Positions 47,241 through 59,864 of a DNA stretch of 64,000 bases are shown piece after piece. The notes under the pieces are model-generated. The model was not told the origin of the DNA. It ran no database searches and was given only the letters and a program-made list of their open reading frames with translations. The stretch is from contig CM038710.1 in the NCBI GenBank assembly GCA_021613375.1, positions 29,201,763 to 29,265,762 of the forward strand. Reading direction: 5' to 3'. Source of the stretch: Megaleporinus macrocephalus (taxonomy: Eukaryota; Chordata; Actinopteri; Characiformes; Anostomidae). The position numbers were made by a program, and so were the translations under genes. The stretch's first letter is position 1; every line of letters begins with the position of its first letter.

Positions 47241-48285
47241 ACATTGGCGGGGACCCATGAATCCAACCCCCACCCCACACTGCACCCCCACCCCCACTGA
47301 CGTTATTCTGATGGTCTAATTTCATTTGTGAACTTGACTTTTAGTGACCTACACAGCTCCTTATGTCCACATTCTTCTTTTTTACTGCCATCCTCAATCG
47401 TTTTTGACTCTCACTTGTCGCCCACATTGTATCTGACTCTTGCACAGTGAGTCTCGCATATAACTGGAAAGTTTTCCTTCCAGTTTCGGTGCTGCTAACA
47501 AACAAACGTGGCTACACGTGACAGCAGGGAAAGGCACAGCCAGTCACACTGGCCATATGTGTTACGGGGAGGTAGGACTCGAGCAGAGAACGTGATTTAA
47601 CCCTTTATCCACTTCTGGGTTAATGAGTTGTTGTTTTTTTTTGTGGGGATCAAATTATTGGTGGGATCAATTCAACAATCGCTGGATATTGGTGGGGACA
47701 CGTCACTTCCGTCCGTGCTAATTCTACGCCCTTGATTCTCACAGGGGATATTTTTCCACACTTTTTACGTTTGGTCTTAGAAGCTGGTTGCATGGTTGCT
47801 TGTTGCAATACAAGTAATCACAAACACATTCAGTGATGTTAGCGGTTTTTCTCTCTTTCATTTTCTCAGTAATGCTTCTTTACATCTTCTTGACAGCTAC
47901 ATATCCTTTTAAACTCAAAGCATGGAGTTGTCATCTGAACAGAAACCCCTGTGGATTTTATATCTGAAGCAAGAGTGGAGCTTGTGGTGACGCTTTTGGT
48001 CTCCCAGGTCTTTCACAGACATAAAGAGTCTCGTTCTTTTTTGTATCATTTAAGAATTTGTTGAATTCCAGTTTTGGAGACTGCTATTACTCCTAGTCAC
48101 TTTTTTTCCATTGACTATGTTCTTGTATTACACACACACTTCTATATTTAATCTGCTCAGAAACATCTCCTGACTTGTAGCTTGTATTTAACGGCTGATT
48201 CGACTGCACAATTACACAAATGAAGGGTCTTATTTGCATAGTGCAGTATGTATATCAATGTCTGTCCACACATGGTGCCCTGCTC

Positions 48286-49690
48286 TGATCAGCCATAACA
48301 TTAAACCACCTGATTGTTTCTACACTCATTACCCATCATATCAGCTCCACTTATCATATAGGAGCACTATATTTGTTAGCCCACTTTTACCTTGTTCTTC
48401 AGTGGTCAAGATCCCCACAGGACCACCGAAGACCGGGTATTATTTGGGTGGTGAATCATTATAAGCACTGCAGTGACATTGACATAGTGGTGGTGTGTTA
48501 GTGTGTGTTGTGCTAGGGCAAGTGGATCAGACACAGCAATGGTGCTTGGTTTTTAAGCACTGTGTCCACTCACTGTTCTCTCCTATCTTGCTGGTCCACC
48601 TTGTAGATGTAAACCAGTGGTTACGGGACACAGGATGTTTAAAAACTCCAGCAGCACTGTTGTCCCATGATCTACTTGCACCAACACAACACACTGTGGT
48701 GGACTGCTGAAGAACAGGGTGAAAAAGGATTAACATAGTATAAAGCAGAGGTCACTAATAGGCAGACCGCGGCCCAGGTCCAGACCCAGACGTTGTCCAA
48801 AGTGGACCCAAAGTGATAAACTACTGAGAAGGGTTGAATGTTGACAGTGTTTATTTTAAATGACGGCACTTTACGTGGCTTTGCGGTATACGGGCTTTGC
48901 GGTACAGTAAACTTACAGATCAATCGCGTGCGCTGTAAGATCACCAAAGGCATTCCTCAGCCAATCAGATCTGAGCAGATTCAGGAGAGTGGCGCGCACA
49001 CAGGTGAGGTATGAAACATGAAGCAGCAGTCGGAGAGTAAAGCGAGTTGGAGAGGAAGGCTTGTTCAGACGGCGTGCTCTGAAAAAAAAAAGCCGATGAC
49101 GAAAAAAAAGAGAAAACAAGAAAAAGTGTAAGAGAGGAATACACGACGGAAATAAACGGTAATAAAAGGTGTGAAACTCAGTTAACAGAAGACTTTTTAT
49201 TTACTTTTTCTCTAAATAAGCACTTTATGATGCACTTTTTTCACAAGCATCTTTTATGTAGCCCTTGTTTTTAGTTAAAGAGAAAAAAAACATTTATTTT
49301 GATTTTATTTCATTATATTTTATAAATAATTAATTCAGTTCAGCATTTAAAACAATAAATATTATTGAAATATACTGAATTGTATTTGTAATGTGTATGT
49401 CTTTCAGTTGCTGATGACAAAATGCTGATATTAGGCTACTCCACTATGCAGGATAGAGCATTGAATCATAACACAAGTTAGAAATGACGAGGGTCCGGAC
49501 CTTGGCCTGAGGAAATTCCTCTTAACTGGACCTTACTGAATTCTAATTAAATAGCTCTGGTATAGAGGGAAACAGATGGACTACTGCTTGTAATTGTAGA
49601 GCTACATTGTGTTCCTGTTTGATAAGGGAACCTGATAAAATGGATAATAAGTGTAGAAACAAGGAGGTGGATTTTAATGTTATGGCTGAT
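48286..49690. mobile_element. palindromic DNA repeat, copy interrupted by a hAT insertion
   Basis: Left part 48286-48745 starts TGATCAGCCATAACATTAAA. Right part 49560-49690 ends TAATGTTATGGCTGAT, so the ends are inverted repeats. Inner segments ('gtggtggtgtgttagtgtgt', 'gtccaccttgtagatgtaaa') are shared with 56190-56790. Removing the insert at 48746-49559 restores continuity. Confidence 0.8.
48746..49559 (+). mobile_element. CAGAG-ended hAT element nested in the palindromic repeat
   Basis: 814 bp starting CAGAGGTCACTAATAGGC and ending TAGCTCTG, flanked by GTATAAAG (48738-48745) and GTATAGAG (49560-49567), a 7-of-8 target-site duplication. The GGACCGCGG-like start and GGGTCCGGACCTTGG near the end are typical of a fish hAT family. 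No intact transposase; 49030-49130 may be a remnant of its 5' coding end. Confidence 0.8.
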
Positions 49691-50120
49691 AATGCAGCGC
49701 ATTCTAATGCTAATGCAGTGAACGCCTCTCATTCATTATAGAACATTCATTTACATGATAGAACATTAACATTAGTATAACTAGAGAAAACTCCTATTAC
49801 TGAGGACCATGCATAGAATTTTAATATGGTTTTAAGAACATATTGAAATAAATTGCAGGAACATGGTTAGTTTTATGAGTTTATATCTCAGGAGTACAAT
49901 AGACTCTGCTATAACCAGACACAACCTTGATTAACCTCATAACTTTGAAGGGGCTTGAAGCGAAGCTCTGAGCAGGTTTATTAAAGCCATTGATTATGTA
50001 GATTTATCAGACTAGGCCTCACAGCTCAGACTGATTACTCCACTGCACTCAGAGACCTGAGCTGTAGCTGTTCCTGCAAATAAAGTGGTCTGTGGTCAAA
50101 ATGAGGGTCCAGAAGAACAC

Positions 50121-53100
50121 TACTGTAGATCATTCTCTCTATCACTCTCTTATTCCATTCTCTCTATCTCTCTCTTATTCCTTACTCTCTATCTCTCTCT
50201 TATTCCATTCTCTCTATCTCTCTCTTATTCCATTCTCTCTATCTCTCTCTTATTCCATTCTCTCTATCTCTCTCTTATTCCTTACTCTCTATCTCTCTCT
50301 TATTCCTTACTCTCTATCTCTCTCTCTTATTCCATACTGTAGATCATTCTCTCTATCTCTCTCTTATTCCTTACTCTCTATCTCTCTCTTATTCCTTACT
50401 CTCTATCACTCTCTTATTCCTTACTCTCTATCTCTCTCTTATTCCTTACTCTCTATCTCTCTCTTATTCCTTACTCTCTATCTCTCTCTTATTCCTTACT
50501 GTAGATCATTCTCTCTATCTCTCTCTTATTCCATACTGTAGATCATTCTCTCTATCTCTCTCTTATTCCTTACTCTCTATCTCTCTCTTATTCCATACTG
50601 TAGATCATTCTCTCTATCTCTCTCTTATTCCTTACTCTCTATCACTATCTTATTCCTTACTCTCTATCTCTCTCTTATTCCTTACTCTCTATCTCTCTCT
50701 TATTCCTTACTCTCTATCTCTCTCTCTTATTCCATACTGTAGATCATTCTCTCTATCTCTCTCTTATTCCTTACTCTCTATCTCTCTCTTATTCCTTACT
50801 CTCTATCTCTCTCTCTTATTCCATACTGTAGATCATTCTCTCTATCTCTCTCTTATTCCTTACTCTCTATCACTCTCTTATTCCTTACTCTCTATCTCTC
50901 TCTTATTCCTTACTCTCTATTTCTCTCTTATTCCTTACTCTCTATCTCTCTCTTATTCCTTACTCTCTATCTCTCTCTTATCCCTTACTCTCTATCTCTC
51001 TCTCTTATTCCATACTGTAGATCATTCTCTCTATCTCTCTCTTATTCCTTACTCTCTATCACTCTCTTATTCCTTACTCTCTATCTCTCTCTTATTCCTT
51101 ACTCTCTATCTCTCTCTTATTCCTTACTCTCTATCTCTCTCTTATTCCTTACTCTCTATCTCTCTCTTATTCCATACTGTAGATCATTCTCTCTATCTCT
51201 CTCTTATTCCTTACTCTCTATCACTCTCTTATTCCTTACTCTCTATCTCTCTCTTATTCCTTACTCTCTATCTCTCTCTTATTCCTTACTCTCTATCTCT
51301 CTCTTATTCCTTACTCTCTATCTCTCTCTTATTCCATACTGCAGATCATTCTCTCTATCTCTCTCTTATTCCTTACTCTCTATCTCTCTCTTATTCCTTA
51401 CTCTCTATCTCTCTCTTATTCCTTACTCTCTATCTCTCTCTTATTCCATACTGTAGATCATTCTCTCTATCTCTCTCTTATTCCTACTGCAGATCATTCT
51501 CTTTATCTCTCTCTTATTCCATACTGCAGATCATTCTCTCTATCTCTCTCTTATTCCTTACTCTCTATCTCTCTCTTATTCCATTCTCTCTATCTCTCTC
51601 TTATTCCATTCTCTCTATCTCTCTCTTATTCCATTCTCTCTATCTCTCTCTTATTCCTTACTCTCTATCTCTCTCTTATTCCTACTGCAGATCATTCTCT
51701 CTATCTCTCTCTTATTCCATACTGCAGATCATTCTCTCTATCTCTCTCTTATTCCATACTGCAGATCATTCTCTCTATCTCTCTCTTATTCCTTACTCTC
51801 TATCTCTCTCTTATTCCATTCTCTCTATCTCTCTCTTATTCCATTCTCTCTATCTCTCTCTTATTCCATTCTCTCTATCTCTCTCTTATTCCATACTGTA
51901 GATCATTCTCTCTATCTCTCTCTTATTCCACACTGTAGATCATTCTCTCTATCTCTCTCTTATTCCATACTGTAGATCATTCTCTCTATCTCTCTCTTAT
52001 TCCATACTGTAGATCATTCTCTCTATCTCTCTCTTATTCCATACTGCAGATCATTCTCTCTATCTCTCTCTTATTCCTTACTCTCTATCTCTCTCTTATT
52101 CCATTCTCTCTATCTCTCTCTTATTCCATTCTCTCTATCTCTCTCTTATTCCATACTGTAGATCATTCTCTCTATCTCTCTCTTATTCCACACTGTAGAT
52201 CATTCTCTCTATCTCTCTCTTATTCCATACTGCAGATCATTCTCTCTATCTCTCTCTTATTCCATACTGCAGATCATTCTCTCTATCTCTCTCTTATTCC
52301 TTACTCTCTATCTCTCTCTTATTCCATTCTCTCTATCTCTCTCTTATTCCATTCTCTCTATCTCTCTCTTATTCCATTCTCTCTATCTCTCTCTTATTCC
52401 ATACTGTAGATCATTCTCTCTATCTCTCTCTTATTCCACACTGTAGATCATTCTCTCTATCTCTCTCTTATTCCATACTGTAGATCATTCTCTCTATCTC
52501 TCTCTTATTCCATACTGTAGATCATTCTCTCTATCTCTCTCTTATTCCATACTGTAGATCATTCTCTCTATCTCTCTCTTATTCCACACTGCAGATCATT
52601 CTCTCTATCTCTCTCTTATTCCACACTGTAGATCATTCTCTCTATCTCTCTTATTCCATACTGTAGATCATTCTCTCTATCTCTCTCTTATTCCACACTG
52701 TAGATCATTCTCTCTATCTCTCTCTTATTCCACACTGTAGATCATTCTCTCTATCTCTCTCTTATTCCATACTGTAGATCATTCTCTCTATCTCTCTCTT
52801 ATTCCATACTGTAGATCATTCTCTCTATCTCTCTCTTATTCCATACTGTAGATCATTCTCTCTATCTCTCTCTTATTCCACACTGTAGATCATTCTCTCT
52901 ATCTCTCTCTTATTCCATACTGTAGATCATTCTCTCTATCTCTCTCTTATTCCACACTGCAGATCATTCTCTCTATCTCTCTCTTATTCCATATTGCAGA
53001 TCATTCTCTCTATCTCTCTCTTATTCCATACTGTAGATCATTCTCTCTATCTCTCTCTTATTCCATACTGTAGATCATCCTCTCTATCTCTCTCTTATTC

Positions 53101-56011
53101 CTTACTCTCTATCTCTTATTCCATACTGCAGATCATTCTCTCTATCTCTCTCTTATTCCATACTGTAGATCATTCTCTCTATCTCTCTTTTATTCCATAC
53201 TGTAGATCATTCTCTCTATCTCTCTCTTATTCCATACTGCAGATCCTTCTCTCTACCTCTCTCTTGTTCCATTCTCTCTATCTCTCTCTTATTCCATACT
53301 GTAGATCATTCTCTCTATCTCTCTCTTATTCCATACTGCAGATCATTCTCTCTATCTCTCTCTTATTCCACACTGTAGATCATTCTCTCTATCTCTCTCT
53401 TATTCCATACTGTAGATCATTCTCTCTATCTCTCTCTTATTCCTACTGCAGATCATTCTTTCTATCTCTCATGTATTCTATATTCTCTATCTCTCTCTTA
53501 TTCCATACTGCAGATCATTCTCTCTATCTCTCTCTTATTCCATACTGTAGATCATTCTTTCTATCTCTCATGTATTCTATATTCTCTATCTCTCTCTTAT
53601 TCCATACTGCAGATCATTCTCTCTATCTCTCTCTTATTCCATACTGTAGATCATTCTCTCTATCTCTCTCTTATTCCATACTGCAGATCATTCTCTCTAT
53701 CTCTCTCTTATTCCATACTGTAGATCATTCTTTCTATCTCTCATGTATTCTATATTCTCTATCTCTCTCTTATTCCATACTGCAGATCATTCTCTCTATC
53801 TCTCTCTTATTCCATACTGCAGATCATTCTCTCTATCTCTCTCTTATTCCATACTGCAGATCATTCTCTCTATCTCTCTCTTATTCCATACTGTAGATCA
53901 TTCTTTCTATCTCTCATGTATTCTATATTCTCTATCTCTCTCTTATTCCATACTGCAGATCATTCTCTCTATCTCTCTCTTATTCCATACTGCAGATCAT
54001 TCTCTCTATCTCTCTCTTATTCCATACTGCAGATCATTCTCTCTATCTCTCTCTTATTCCATACTGTAGATCATTCTTTCTATCTCTCATGTATTCTATA
54101 TTCTCTATCTCTCTCTTATTCCATACTGCAGATCATTCTCTCTACCTCTGTCTTATTCCATTCTCTCTATCTCTCTCTTATTCCATACTGCAGATCATTC
54201 TCTCTATCTCTCTCTTATTCCATACTGCATATCATTCTCTCTATCTCTCTCTTATTCCATACTGTAGATCATTCTCTCTATCTCTCTCTTATTCCATACT
54301 GCAGATCATTCTCTCTATCTCTCTCTTATTCCATACTGTAGATCATTCTTTCTATCTCTCTCTTATTCCATACTGTAGATCATTCTTTCTATCTCTCATG
54401 TATTCTATATTCTCTATCTCTCTCTTATTCCATACTGCAGATCATTCTCTCTATCTCTCTCTTATTCCATACTGTAGATCATTCTCTTTTTCTCTCTCTT
54501 ATTCCATACTGTAGATCATTCTCTTTTTCTCTCTCTTATTCCATACTGTAGATCATTCTCTCTATCTCTCTCTTATTCCATACTGTAGATCATTCTCTTT
54601 TTCTCTCTCTTATTCCATACTGTAGATCATTCTCTCTATCTCTCTCTTATTCCATACTGTAGATCATTCTCTCTATCTCTATCTTATTCCACACTGTAGA
54701 TCATTCTCTCTATCTCTCTCTTATTCCATACTGCAGATCATTCTCTCTATCTCTCTCTTATTCCATACTGTAGATCATTCTCTCTATCTCTCTCTTATTC
54801 CATACTGCAGATCATTCTCTCTATCTCTCTCTTATTCCTTACTCTCTATCTCTCTCTTATTCCACACTGTAGATCATTCTCTCTATCTCTCTCTTATTCC
54901 ATACTGTAGATCATTCTCTCTATCTCTCTCTTATTCCACACTGTAGATCATTCTCTCTATCTCTCTCTTATTCCACACTGTAGATCATTCTCTCTATCTC
55001 TCTCTTATTCCATACTGTAGATCATTCTCTCTATCTCTCTCTTATTCCTTACTCTCTATCTCTCTCTTATTCCATACTCTCTATCTCTCTCTTATTCCAT
55101 ACTGTAGATCATTCTCTCTATCTCTCTCTTATTCCTTACTCTCTATCTCTTATTCCATACTGCAGATCATTCTCTCTATCTCTCTCTTATTCCATACTGC
55201 AGATCATTCTCTCTATCTCTCTCTTATTCCATACTGTAGATCATTCTCTCTATCTCTCTCTTATTCCATACTGCAGATCATTTTCTCCATCTCTCTCTTA
55301 TTCCATACTGTAGATCATTCTCTCTATCTCTCTCTTATTCCACACTGTAGATCATTCTCTCTATCTCTCTCTTATTCCACACTGTAGATCATTCTCTCTA
55401 TCTCTCTCTTATTCCTTACTCTCTATCTCTTATTCCATACTGCAGATCATTCTCTCCATCTCTCTCTCATTCAATACTCGCTTTCTCTTATTCCATACTG
55501 CAGATCATTCTCTTTATCTCTCTCTTATTCCATACTCTCTATCTCTCTCATTCCATTCTCTCTATCTCTCTCTTATTCCATACTGCAGATCATTCTCTCT
55601 ATCTCTCTCTTATTCCATACTGTAGATCATTCTCTCTATCTCTCACTTATTCCATACTGTAGATCATTCTCTCTATCTCTCTCTTATTCCATACTGTAGA
55701 TCATTCTCTCTATCTCTCTCTTATTCCACACTGTAGATCATTCTCTCTATCTCTCTCTTATTCCACACTGTAGATCATTCTCTCTATCTCTCTCTTATTC
55801 CATACTGTAGATCAGTCTCTCTTTTTCTTTTTTTTATTCCATACTGCAGATCATTCTCTCTATCTCTCTCATTCCATTCTCTCTATCTCTCTCTTATTCC
55901 ATACTGTCGATCATTCTCTCTATCTCTCTCTTATTCCATACTGTAGAACAGTCTCTCTTTTTCTTTTTTCATTCCATACTGCAGATCAGTTTTTTTTCTC
56001 TTTTATTCCAC
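50121..56011 (+). repeat. pyrimidine-rich minisatellite array of about 5.9 kb
   Basis: Tandem array of a 25-bp unit (TTACTCTCTATCTCTCTCTT plus ATTCC) and a 37-bp unit equal to the 25-mer with a 12-bp insertion containing GTAGATCATT or GCAGATCATT. The left part (50.1-51.5 kb) is dominated by 25-mers and the right part by 37-mers. From about 53.47 to 54.42 kb a variant with TCATGTATTCTATATTC recurs, at exactly 173-bp spacing for three periods. Units decay towards the right end. The plus strand is mostly C and T. Long open frames through it are by-products of the repeat. Confidence 0.98.
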
Positions 56012-56189
56012 TCCTTTATATTAAAATCTCCCACAAGAGGGAGCCACAGCGTCAGCAGCACTGCGCAAATGCATATTTGTCTCAGAGTAAACTGTTGGAT
56101 CAAAATAGTCTCACCAGTTTTACTGATAGTGATGTTACTCACTCATAACAGTATTTGGTACATAGTAGCAGAGTAGACCTGCTGGTATC

Positions 56190-56790
56190 TACACTGTTTG
56201 TTCATTTCATCATGTCTGTTTACCATATAGGTATCTTCTTTCCCTCTGTTCTTCAAAGGTCAGGATCCACACATGACCAGCACTGGGCAGGTGTTATACA
56301 CTGACATGTTAGTGGCGTTTTTGTGTGTGTTGTCCTGGTATGAGTTGATCAAACACTCCAGTGCTGCTTGAGTTTTAAACACTGTCCAATCACTGTCCAC
56401 CACTGTTAGACACTCCTACCTGGTCCACCTTGCAGATGTAAAGTCAGAGATGATAGCTCATATGTTGCTGCACAATTTGTGTTTGTCATCCTCTATCAGT
56501 GGTGGATAGTGGTCACAGGACGCTGCCCACAGGACGCTTGTCTGGATATTTCTGGTTGGTGGACTATACTGAGTGACACTTGTACCATCATAACAAACAC
56601 TAACACGCCACTACGTCACTGTCACTGCAGTGCTGAGAATGACTCACCACCCAAATAGTACCTGCTCTGTGAGGGTCCTGACCACTGAAGAACAGTGCAC
56701 CTACTGCATATGGTAACTGGACTTAATAAAATGGACAATGAGTGTAGAAACAAGGAGATGTACTCAAAGAAACGGCCAGGGTATTATGGC
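56190..56790. mobile_element. palindromic DNA repeat, second copy
   Basis: Left arm 'ctgttcttcaaaggtcagga' is the inverse of right arm 'gggtcctgaccactgaagaa'. The centre reads 'caggacgctgcccacaggac' and 'ggttggtggactatactgag'. The order matches the copy at 48286-49690. It begins about 180 bp beyond the minisatellite. Confidence 0.75.
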
Positions 56791-59480
56791 AGTATGAATA
56801 AACTCCAGCATTCATAAATACTGTTAGGTGCCTGTCTTCACATTGACTGGTGAAGCACGTTCTCCCTCTGGCTCCTGCTACTGAATGTTAATTCTCACGC
56901 TCTTGGCCCAGGCTTGTTTTTTCAGCCAGCCTGTCACTGCCACAGGCTGTCCAATCAGACACAAGTGAGAATAATGCCTTTGTTCACCAAAGAGATTCCA
57001 TATGTGCTGGCATCTGCATGTCTTTGATCTTCCCCCTCTCAGGCTCAAAGCATAAAAAGACCCAGTTGCCAATGTTGTCAAGCGGTGGTCTCTCAAGTCA
57101 TTTCAGTGACCAAACAATTCAGCATATTCATCCTTTTTACCCTTAACTGTAAACCAAAGTATCATTTGTATAAGTGCTCACTATTACTTACAACTTCCTT
57201 GTATACAAATACCACTCACTGAACTGTGGGATCAAAAGATATGAGCTGTTCAGTACCACAATGGCTAACTATGAAATGCTAGATAATTTGGGCTCCTTCA
57301 TGTTTAATCAGGACTCCTGAGGTTATGATTGATCATATAGGTTTGTTTTTATACAGTGAAAAGACACAGCCTACCCAGCACTAACAACTACAAACACAGC
57401 CTACAGCTCTATTCTAGAAAAACCAACCACTTCACTCATATTTCGACCCTCCAACATCATAAGTCCTGGTTCGAATAAACCTAAAACAATCCCAAAATAA
57501 ACTTCTCTTATCTTTATAAATATTCTCTTTAAAAACTGAACTACAAACTAAACCCTTGCTAGGCCCACAATGTATGCTCTGCAAACCTCGTTAGACCACC
57601 TCTATGAGGCACTGGTTAACCTGTGCATGCATTGCACTGTTACTCCCTGGCTCAGCGCTAAGAGAGGTTATGGGCCTGGTAGACAAGGCGAAGCTTCATC
57701 CCTTAACTCATCAAGCAAGTCTCCAAATATGGAGAAGAGCACCTATGTTAGCTCATGTTTTGCTTCTATTTCTATCACTTCATTTGGTTGCTGCTAAACG
57801 TGGATATTGCAGCAAGTGGGCAGTAGGGGTCAGCCGTAGTTATGCTTATTGTTCCTTTCATTGGTTATCTGTCTTTAATTGATCTATCCAGGTGCAGAAC
57901 CTTCAACATGATTGACAAGAGGTTAGAAAATATTGTCAGGGCAGTGCTACGTCTTCATCCTCTCATGTTGGACTGATTCAGCTTGGTGTTACAGTGGTTA
58001 TCGCCTCTTATGGTACAATGTGGTATTACAGACAGGACAGGCTTTGACATAGCATCAGTATGGTTCTGTTGATAGTATCGCTTAGTGCTGAAAAATTTCA
58101 ATTCAGGCAAGAGTACACATATTTTCAGTGCTATCTGTGGCAGACAGGATTGCCATGTCCATCAAAAATCTCCAGCTGAAGGATTGCTTAAAAGCCACAC
58201 AGAACCGATAACATTTTGACCGATAATAGCATTTTCAAACCAGTCTAATTCAGCACCGAAACCATGATCCTTCAAATCCTGTTGCTAAGTGCTTGCCCTG
58301 TTCCAAACACTTCTACGGCTCTACAGCTCTTATATAACTGCCTCTTCTGTAGGTGTGCCTGTGCTCTGCTCTGATCAGAAATCATTCACTGTACATGGTG
58401 AAAACCTCACATGTGGGTAAAAAATGAACATACAGGTTATAGAAATGTCGAGAGGTATCACACCTATGCAAAGGGAATTGAAAAAGATTGCATAATTGAA
58501 GTGCATGAGGGTTTTCTTTTTCTAACCAGGGATGGTATCCCTCGTATTCCTTCTCAAATCGAGTCTAGCTTCTCAAATCGAGTCTAGTCTCTAAGAATTT
58601 TTAAAGTATAAGCATATCAAGTGCCAATCTGTTGATGCATCTACTCATGTTAATATGAAACTGAACCTCATGTTAAAATATTGTCAAGCTCACCTAAACA
58701 GGTCAGACCTGATTTTTATCAGTAGTATTATTAGTAGTATGGTATTGTCTGTCCTGACTATTGATAAAGGGGCAAAAGGCAAAAACGTGATCCAGAGCAA
58801 CATATGAAGTGCATTCTGTAATTCTGAAAGTACAAAATGCAGCCAAATTACGAGGACTTGATGAAACTGACAATGACTATAGATATGAGGTACATAGTGA
58901 ATGACCAACGAATGTATGTTCGTTCATTCATTCATATTTCATTCTTTCATATTCCACCCATCATGCTTCATGTTTTCTGTGCATATGCAAGGAGACTGGG
59001 ATACACTCAGCTCTGGATATCTGCCTGAGTACCAAACCAGGCTTTTTGGCAGACTGATTCTCTTCTTGGTCGGTTGTGAGCTCAGATCAGATATGCCATC
59101 CACCCTGGTGACACGGCTAAACCAGTGAGTCAGGCTGTCTCTTCTGGTGGACTGATTTGTGTGGTCAGCTCTGTGCCAGCATCGCTCCCCCTGTGCTTGC
59201 AGTGAAGGTTAGGTGTCACGTCCTCTCATGCCACCTCACTGTCGCTGGCGAGACCGACGCTGAGAGTGCTGCTGTCAGCCGTGGCTGCTTTTCTACAACA
59301 CTCTCATGCTCACCTACTACTCCAGAGCCAGCACGTCCACTACCGCCAGCACTACCATTCTAATTCAGGGCAGTTTGTACAACCTGATTCGGTGGTTGCC
59401 AAGGAAACAGGGGAGTGACAGCATGCCTGCAGCGTGCGCCAGCTTTTGAGTGGGTGAAGGGAGGCGGGGGAGGAGCCAGT
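56791..59480. other. gnat2-ampd2 intergenic region, right part
   Basis: No supported gene. It contains the dispersed repeat at 57859-58052 and a 19-bp direct duplication (TTCTCAAATCGAGTCTAG, about 58552-58590). Regulatory sequence or alternative 5' exons of ampd2 may lie at its right end. Confidence 0.5.
57859..58052 (+). repeat. dispersed repeat, copy B (pair with 9060-9266)
   Basis: Same orientation and order of blocks as 9060-9266, for example 'aaccttcaacatgattgaca', 'tctcatgttggactgat' and 'ttacagacaggacag'. Confidence 0.6.
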
Positions 59481-59499
59481 GCCCCTCCACAACACTGGA

Positions 59500-59779
59500 A
59501 TAGGGGGACTCTCTCTCTCATTCTGGAACACCCCCCCCCACCCCCTTTACTGCATTGAAATCCCCTGCGGACTCTCTCTCTCACTCTCTCTCTCTCTCTG
59601 TCTTTCAGCTTCTCTCTGTCTCTCTCTCTCAGCTTCTCTCTCTCTCTCTCTCTCTCAGCTTCTCTCTCTCCCTCTCTTAGCTTCTCACTCTCTCTCTCTG
59701 TCTTCTTACTCTCCCGCTGAGGATTCCTCTGTGCCTGCTGACCAACATCTCGACCGACTCCGTACCAACACAGGGCAGA
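59500..59779 (+). promoter_or_regulatory. pyrimidine-rich leader upstream of the ampd2 start, with stacked acceptor-like sites
   Basis: A CT-rich tract of about 190 bp runs up to 80 nt before the ampd2 ATG. It contains four pyrimidine-tract-plus-AG sites at 59608, 59632, 59658 and 59680, spaced 22-26 bp. It could be a 5' UTR in a first exon or the end of an intron with competing acceptors. Confidence 0.5.
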
Positions 59780-59864
59780 ATGTCGTCGAAGCTGCCCCCA
59801 GGTAAACAGAAACCCACGTCCCCCTTCAGGAAGAGGGGAAGCCTGCAGTACACCGCCAGCGCAG
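59780..59864 (+). CDS. ampd2: ampd2 first coding exon (partial gene; continues past the window)
   Basis: ATG followed by MSSKLPPGKQKPTSPFRKRG and SLQYTASA, then donor G|GTAAGA. The PFRKRGSLQ motif and its distance from the start match the vertebrate AMPD2 N-terminus (human PFKKRASLQ after a Gly/Lys-rich start). AMPD2 deaminates AMP to IMP in purine nucleotide balance, as a cytosolic tetramer; this exon belongs to the variable N-terminal region and not the catalytic domain. Position and strand downstream of gnat2 fit the conserved vertebrate order. No further ampd2 exon was recognised up to 64000, so intron 1 exceeds 4.1 kb. The paralogue suffix (a or b) cannot be decided. Confidence 0.82.

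Larger units (their letters stand above)
43100..50120. other. gnat2-ampd2 intergenic region, left part
   Basis: No supported gene. It contains a (TA)n run, a retroposon tail with (CATC)n, a TTTAAAGG-type repeat interrupted by a composite hAT element, and a palindromic repeat interrupted by a CAGAG hAT element. Confidence 0.6.

Noticed and set aside
52994..53896. 300-codon open frame on the plus strand with hydrophobic repeats
   Set aside because: It lies wholly within the pyrimidine-rich minisatellite and cycles through the same peptide every 37 residues. It is a product of the repeat's low stop content.
53743..54261. Alpha-satellite-like or centromeric repeat, because of the 173-bp period
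   Set aside because: The period is built from 37-bp pyrimidine units and has no similarity to known centromeric satellites. The matching length is coincidental.
50121..56011. CRISPR-like array
   Set aside because: Units are adjacent, without unique spacers, and the locus is a vertebrate nuclear region. It is a minisatellite.
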